Shown: positions 61,301-64,000 of the stretch, one piece after another
Layout: the number at the start of each line of letters is the position of its first letter
How positions within the stretch are numbered: the first letter of the stretch is position 1
Source of the DNA: Eretmocerus hayati
Taxonomy: Eukaryota > Arthropoda > Insecta > Hymenoptera > Aphelinidae
Assembly (NCBI GenBank): GCA_029851415.1
Contig: CM056742.1
Coordinates: 10,581,736-10,645,735, forward strand
Length of the DNA: 64,000 nucleotides
Direction: 5' to 3'
The notes under the pieces: generated by a model
Database searches by the model: none
Told to the model about the DNA's origin: nothing
Seen by the model: only the letters and a program-made list of their open reading frames with translations
Program-made: the position numbers and the translations under genes

Positions 61301-61631
61301 CTACCTTACCAGCAAAACCGCGATAGCTGTTGAATACCTAGTCCTAAAAAAGTTTCGCAAGTCCAATGACTAGATGAAAGACGAACGATTAAGGGCTTCT
61401 CAACTAATGCTGATAATGAACAGATTGCATGGATGGGAACGTAAGAAATTTAAAATCAGGCACGAGACTTGTGAACTCAGGGGATAATGAATAGTTACTC
61501 TCCAAACGCTAAGTGAACAGAAACGGGGGAAATCGCGGAGATGAAGTTACAATAATGGCAGGGTGAGTGTGTGTGTGGGCCACAACCTTTCATCTTTGAC
61601 TCTCGATCTGTGACGAGAAACTTGAACTTAC
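58373..61631. other. Intron between unit 1 and the shared hub
   Basis: AT-rich, with a somewhat CpG-richer part at about 59810-60000 and a TGACGTCA site at 60558-60565. No exon that I can support. Confidence 0.5.
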
Positions 61632-61632
61632 C
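61627..61632 (-). promoter_or_regulatory. Common 5' splice site (branch-point donor)
   Basis: Read on the minus strand, this is CTGG followed by gtaagttc, a strong donor. It ends the last shared exon after two bases (GG) of a codon. All 20 downstream unit acceptors have the matching phase, from about 3.3 kb to about 61 kb away. In the inferred gene model it must choose one of them, or be joined in trans. Confidence 0.7.
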
Positions 61633-61803
61633 CAGTTTTAGGATCGTTAACTTCGGTAGGCTGCAGGGACATGTTGGAGATATCGGCGATTTTCTGTTGT
61701 AATCCAGAGGGACCAGCTTCATCGCATGGAATTGTAACGAATGATGATTGGTCTAAGACTCTATCGCTCTGGTCTTCTTCATTTTCTTCTTTCACAGGCA
61801 TAC
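61632..61803 (-). CDS. Shared hub exon C: last common exon before the alternative ends
   Basis: The exon has 172 bases. It starts after tgacttcag with GT, which completes a Gly codon from exon B, and continues MPVKEENEEDQ... It ends ...VNDPKT followed by GG at a gtaag donor. It therefore leaves a phase-2 end (two bases of a codon). A VKEE SUMO-type motif is near its start; the rest is a polar linker without a known domain. The first exon of every zinc-finger unit to the left begins with one base plus whole codons, exactly the phase needed to follow this exon. I infer that this donor is the branch point of the gene. RNA data would be needed to prove the joins. Confidence 0.82.
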
Positions 61804-62358
61804 CTGAAGTCACATAAAATATTGGAATTGAGTATGGGATCAAAATTACAAGAATGCATGAAATAAATGAAGCCATTACAATTTGTAATAAGTAAAGGCA
61901 GAATAAATTTTTGACAAACGCTCTTATAAATTGTACCAAGGAACTTTGTCGAGCTTGGCATGGTGTAAAGGAAGGAGAGTTAGATAGACCGACTGAAATC
62001 GGCTGGAAAAGTGATGCACGGTGTACTAGGACGCAGCACTTGCACGAGAAAAATGTATGAGTATCGTATCTCACATTCAAATTTCAACGCCATAAATCGG
62101 GTGATGAGAACTCAGCTCACTCCAAGTCGTATCGATATCGATCTTAGTACTTCCTCCCTAGATCACCTCGCGCATGTGAAGAATGACTCACTCACTGCTA
62201 AGCCGAGCCTGTCTAGGCACGTGTTTACAAATATGAAACCGGAAACCTCAAATCCTAGGACTATATAGAGCCAAGCGCGGAAAACTAGATGGGCTCGCTG
62301 AGGTGCAATAAAAGCGTTCAATAAAAGCGTTTAAAAAGCTATGAACAGGAATCCTTAC
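61804..62358. other. Intron between shared exons B and C
   Basis: Donor gtaagg at the right, acceptor tgacttcag at the left. No feature inside. Confidence 0.65.
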
Positions 62359-62659
62359 CTTCGTTGTCACATCCATCATCATCGTCGTCGTCGTCGTCAT
62401 CTTCTACTTCGTCTGCTAAGTGGCTGACTGAGGTTTGACTTTGGTCATTTGCTGATGCGCTCGAACTGGCAACAGCTTGTACTGTAACGGTACCAGAGGT
62501 ATCCATTGGAACTGAGGCAAATTGTTGTTCACCATCAACAGGCATTGTAATGATAGTCATATTCTCAATCATTCCCATGTCCACACTGTTTTGACCTCCA
62601 ACTTGTACGACTCTACCCTCTAATCTACTATCACTAGCTTGTTCCTGCTTCATCACATT
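62359..62659 (-). CDS. Shared hub exon B: acidic linker with poly-Asp run
   Basis: The exon has 301 bases. It starts after caattttcag in phase 0 (N-V-M-K-Q-E...) and ends at a gtaagg donor in phase 1 (...D-N-E-G). It encodes a low-complexity linker rich in Ser, Thr, Val and Gln, and then a run of nine Asp made from repeated GAC/GAT codons around 62372-62400. No domain is recognisable. A VMKQE sequence at the start fits the SUMO acceptor pattern (large hydrophobic, Lys, any, Glu). The linker probably acts as a flexible spacer between the dimerising ZAD and the DNA-binding fingers. The Asp repeat is a likely length polymorphism. Its status as coding rests on matched splice phases on both sides and an uninterrupted frame. 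Confidence 0.82.
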
Positions 62660-62806
62660 CTGAAAATTGAAAATAAAGGTTACGACCATAAATATCACGT
62701 CTTGGCAATGTAAATTGAGCAGAAGTGATTTTGAATACCAATTGCAATATGCTAGGGGCTTCATTAGGAAACAAAGAAGATTTATGAGTTTGGTAATGTA
62801 ACTTAC

Positions 62807-62974
62807 TGAGACGAGGACTTCTGGAACTCCATCCTCTAGGCCACCAACTTCGCCAAGCCATTGTAACAACTGTTTTTCAGCATTAGCTGTTGTGTTCCAG
62901 AACTGATAAAATAACTCTACTTTGTACAGGCAGTCGTCACATATTTTTTTGGGTAATTTGTCATCTCTCGAAAC
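62807..62974 (-). CDS. Shared hub exon A: second half of ZAD zinc-binding domain
   Basis: This exon has 56 codons and is open throughout. It starts after a good 3' splice site (tgttccag) and ends at a gtaagt donor, both in phase 0. It begins VSRDDKLPKKICDDC. The CxxC pair, followed by a helix (LYKVELFYQFW...AEKQLLQWL), is the C-terminal half of a ZAD, the insect zinc-finger-associated domain that binds zinc through two CxxC pairs and forms dimers. The first CxxC pair must lie on an earlier exon, which I could not find with confidence before position 64000. The next exon (62359-62659) continues in phase 0. Known for the family: ZAD proteins are nuclear and usually have C2H2 fingers at the other end. 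Here the fingers come from alternative exons to the left. The ZAD call rests on the motif by eye, not on a profile search. Confidence 0.85.
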
Positions 62975-64000
62975 CTGGAACATTCCAATGATTCGGAACA
63001 TTATAAACTTGAAATTCGTGGAATACTGGGTAAAAAAATCAATGTTTTTTCTAGTTTCCACCAGCATTGTCGATTTCTATCGCCTACGGAGTCGTATATA
63101 TTATACAGTTACTACATACGAGCCCTACCTAAAATAAATGACTCACCTGAAATGACTCAAGAATTTGGAATATTTGAAACGACTCATTTGAAATGAGTAA
63201 TTTGAAAAATTTGATTGCTGGAATTTTCTTCAAGTTTTCCTAACGAGTCATTCATTTTAGCTAGCGAGATAGGACTTATATAACCAAACACCCAGTATCC
63301 TGCAAAATTAATGGATAATGGATAGTTTCAGAAAATCAGCAGTATCTCCAATGCGCTCTGTCGTATGGAAATTTTGAAAGAAGCAATCTGAAGATCACAA
63401 AGAAACCTAAAGCTTGATGCACCTCAAACATTTATACGCATCTTTGACGTGGTCGTAAGCGACGTTGGAAATTGAAAAAAATTACTCGCCAATCAATCAC
63501 CTGTAGCGTTGACGGAAGTTACTTACTTGCTTACGGGATATCGTAGCTCGTCAAAAAATGTACAAGTATGCACTCTAAAAGAATTTTTCCACGACCCTTT
63601 CCATAACAATCAAACACGGAATGTTCAGTGTTCCCACAAAGTTCCCCGAAAGTTGCATCTGCAACCATGCAATGTTTCGAAGTAAGTCGGAAATCCCGTG
63701 TTAGAAACATTGGTGCAATGAGAAAATTTCTACCGGATGCATGTTGGCCCTCAAGGTTTCTCGAACGATTCTGGACGATTTCGATTATAAATAAATGAAT
63801 AGATTGTTTTGAAAATTAATCTTAAGTAGCTCTGTTCGACCACAATCTGATGGTTGCGCGGAAAAAACGTCCCGGAAACCATTGTGGAACAGAAAAACGG
63901 TGAAAACGTCCAGAAAAATTCTGGAAACGATGAGGCTATATGAGCATCTGACAGTTTTACGTTGCACAAACGTTTTAGAAACGGGATTCCCGACAGATTC
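62975..64000. other. Sequence upstream of shared exon A
   Basis: AT-rich, with short inverted ctcattt/aaatgag motifs at 63130-63200. The exon with the first half of the ZAD is not recognisable here and is probably beyond the right edge. Confidence 0.45.

Noticed and set aside
63535..63691. Minus-strand open frame starting MVADATFGELCGNT, with a G-K-G-R...LL pattern a little like the first half of a ZAD
   Set aside because: Only one Cys of the expected first pair is in place, the spacing to the second pair would be short, and there is no phase-0 donor to join exon A. Chance resemblance or a degenerate copy is more likely than the real first ZAD exon.
12852..64000. Alternative idea that the locus is a cluster of independent single-exon zinc-finger genes
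   Set aside because: Nearly all units begin at a consensus acceptor in the same phase and most lack a well-placed ATG and 5' UTR of their own. Only unit 11 leaves this open.
1..64000. Alternative idea that this is the lola locus
   Set aside because: The shared exons encode a ZAD half, not a BTB domain, and units carry arrays of 3-16 C2H2 fingers rather than the short finger pairs typical of lola ends.
1..64000. CRISPR array, tRNA, rRNA, transposase or viral genes
   Set aside because: Looked for and not seen on either strand; the only clear tandem repeat is coding (unit 7).

Overview
The window is AT-rich animal DNA with GT-AG introns. It is almost certainly from an insect: it carries the second half of a ZAD domain, a zinc-binding dimerisation module expanded in insects, next to a very large set of C2H2 zinc-finger exons. 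Which insect order cannot be told from the sequence. I see no bacterial features, no tRNA or rRNA, and no recognisable transposon.

Everything that looks coding lies on the minus strand, so transcription runs from high to low coordinates. At the right end are three consecutive exons of a shared 5' part: 62807-62974 (second half of the ZAD), 62359-62659 (acidic linker with a poly-Asp run) and 61632-61803 (linker). Their splice phases match each other (0, then 1), and the last one ends in a splice donor that leaves the two bases GG of an unfinished codon. The first half of the ZAD and the promoter are probably beyond the right edge.

To the left, from 58.4 kb to the left edge, are 20 zinc-finger units (numbered 1 to 20 from right to left). 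Nineteen are complete and the twentieth runs off the left edge. Seventeen units are single exons with their own stop codon. Three have extra small upstream exons: unit 5 has two exons, unit 11 has three, and unit 20 has at least two. The first exon of every unit starts after a 3' splice site with one base followed by whole codons. That phase fits the GG donor of the shared part, and because GGN always codes for glycine the junction residue is the same in all isoforms. I count roughly 185 zinc fingers.

The simplest reading is one gene of more than 60 kb. A ZAD hub (dimerisation) would be joined, one at a time, to about 20 or more mutually exclusive DNA-binding ends. This is the arrangement of the BTB-domain genes lola and mod(mdg4) of Drosophila, but with a ZAD in place of BTB. 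Because a ZAD can pair, 20 isoforms would allow up to 210 different dimers.

Units fall into groups. Units 7, 10 and 12-18 share an ordered C-terminal block of about six fingers. Most of these end in a short HPG...PP(L/P)P tail, and unit 11 has a shortened version. Units 1-6 and 19 carry more classical TGE(K/R)P-type linkers. Many units and the hub carry SUMO-type (I/V)KxE motifs ahead of their fingers. The spaces between units hold introns, 3' UTRs with occasional AATAAA signals, and a few GC- or CpG-richer patches that could be internal promoters.
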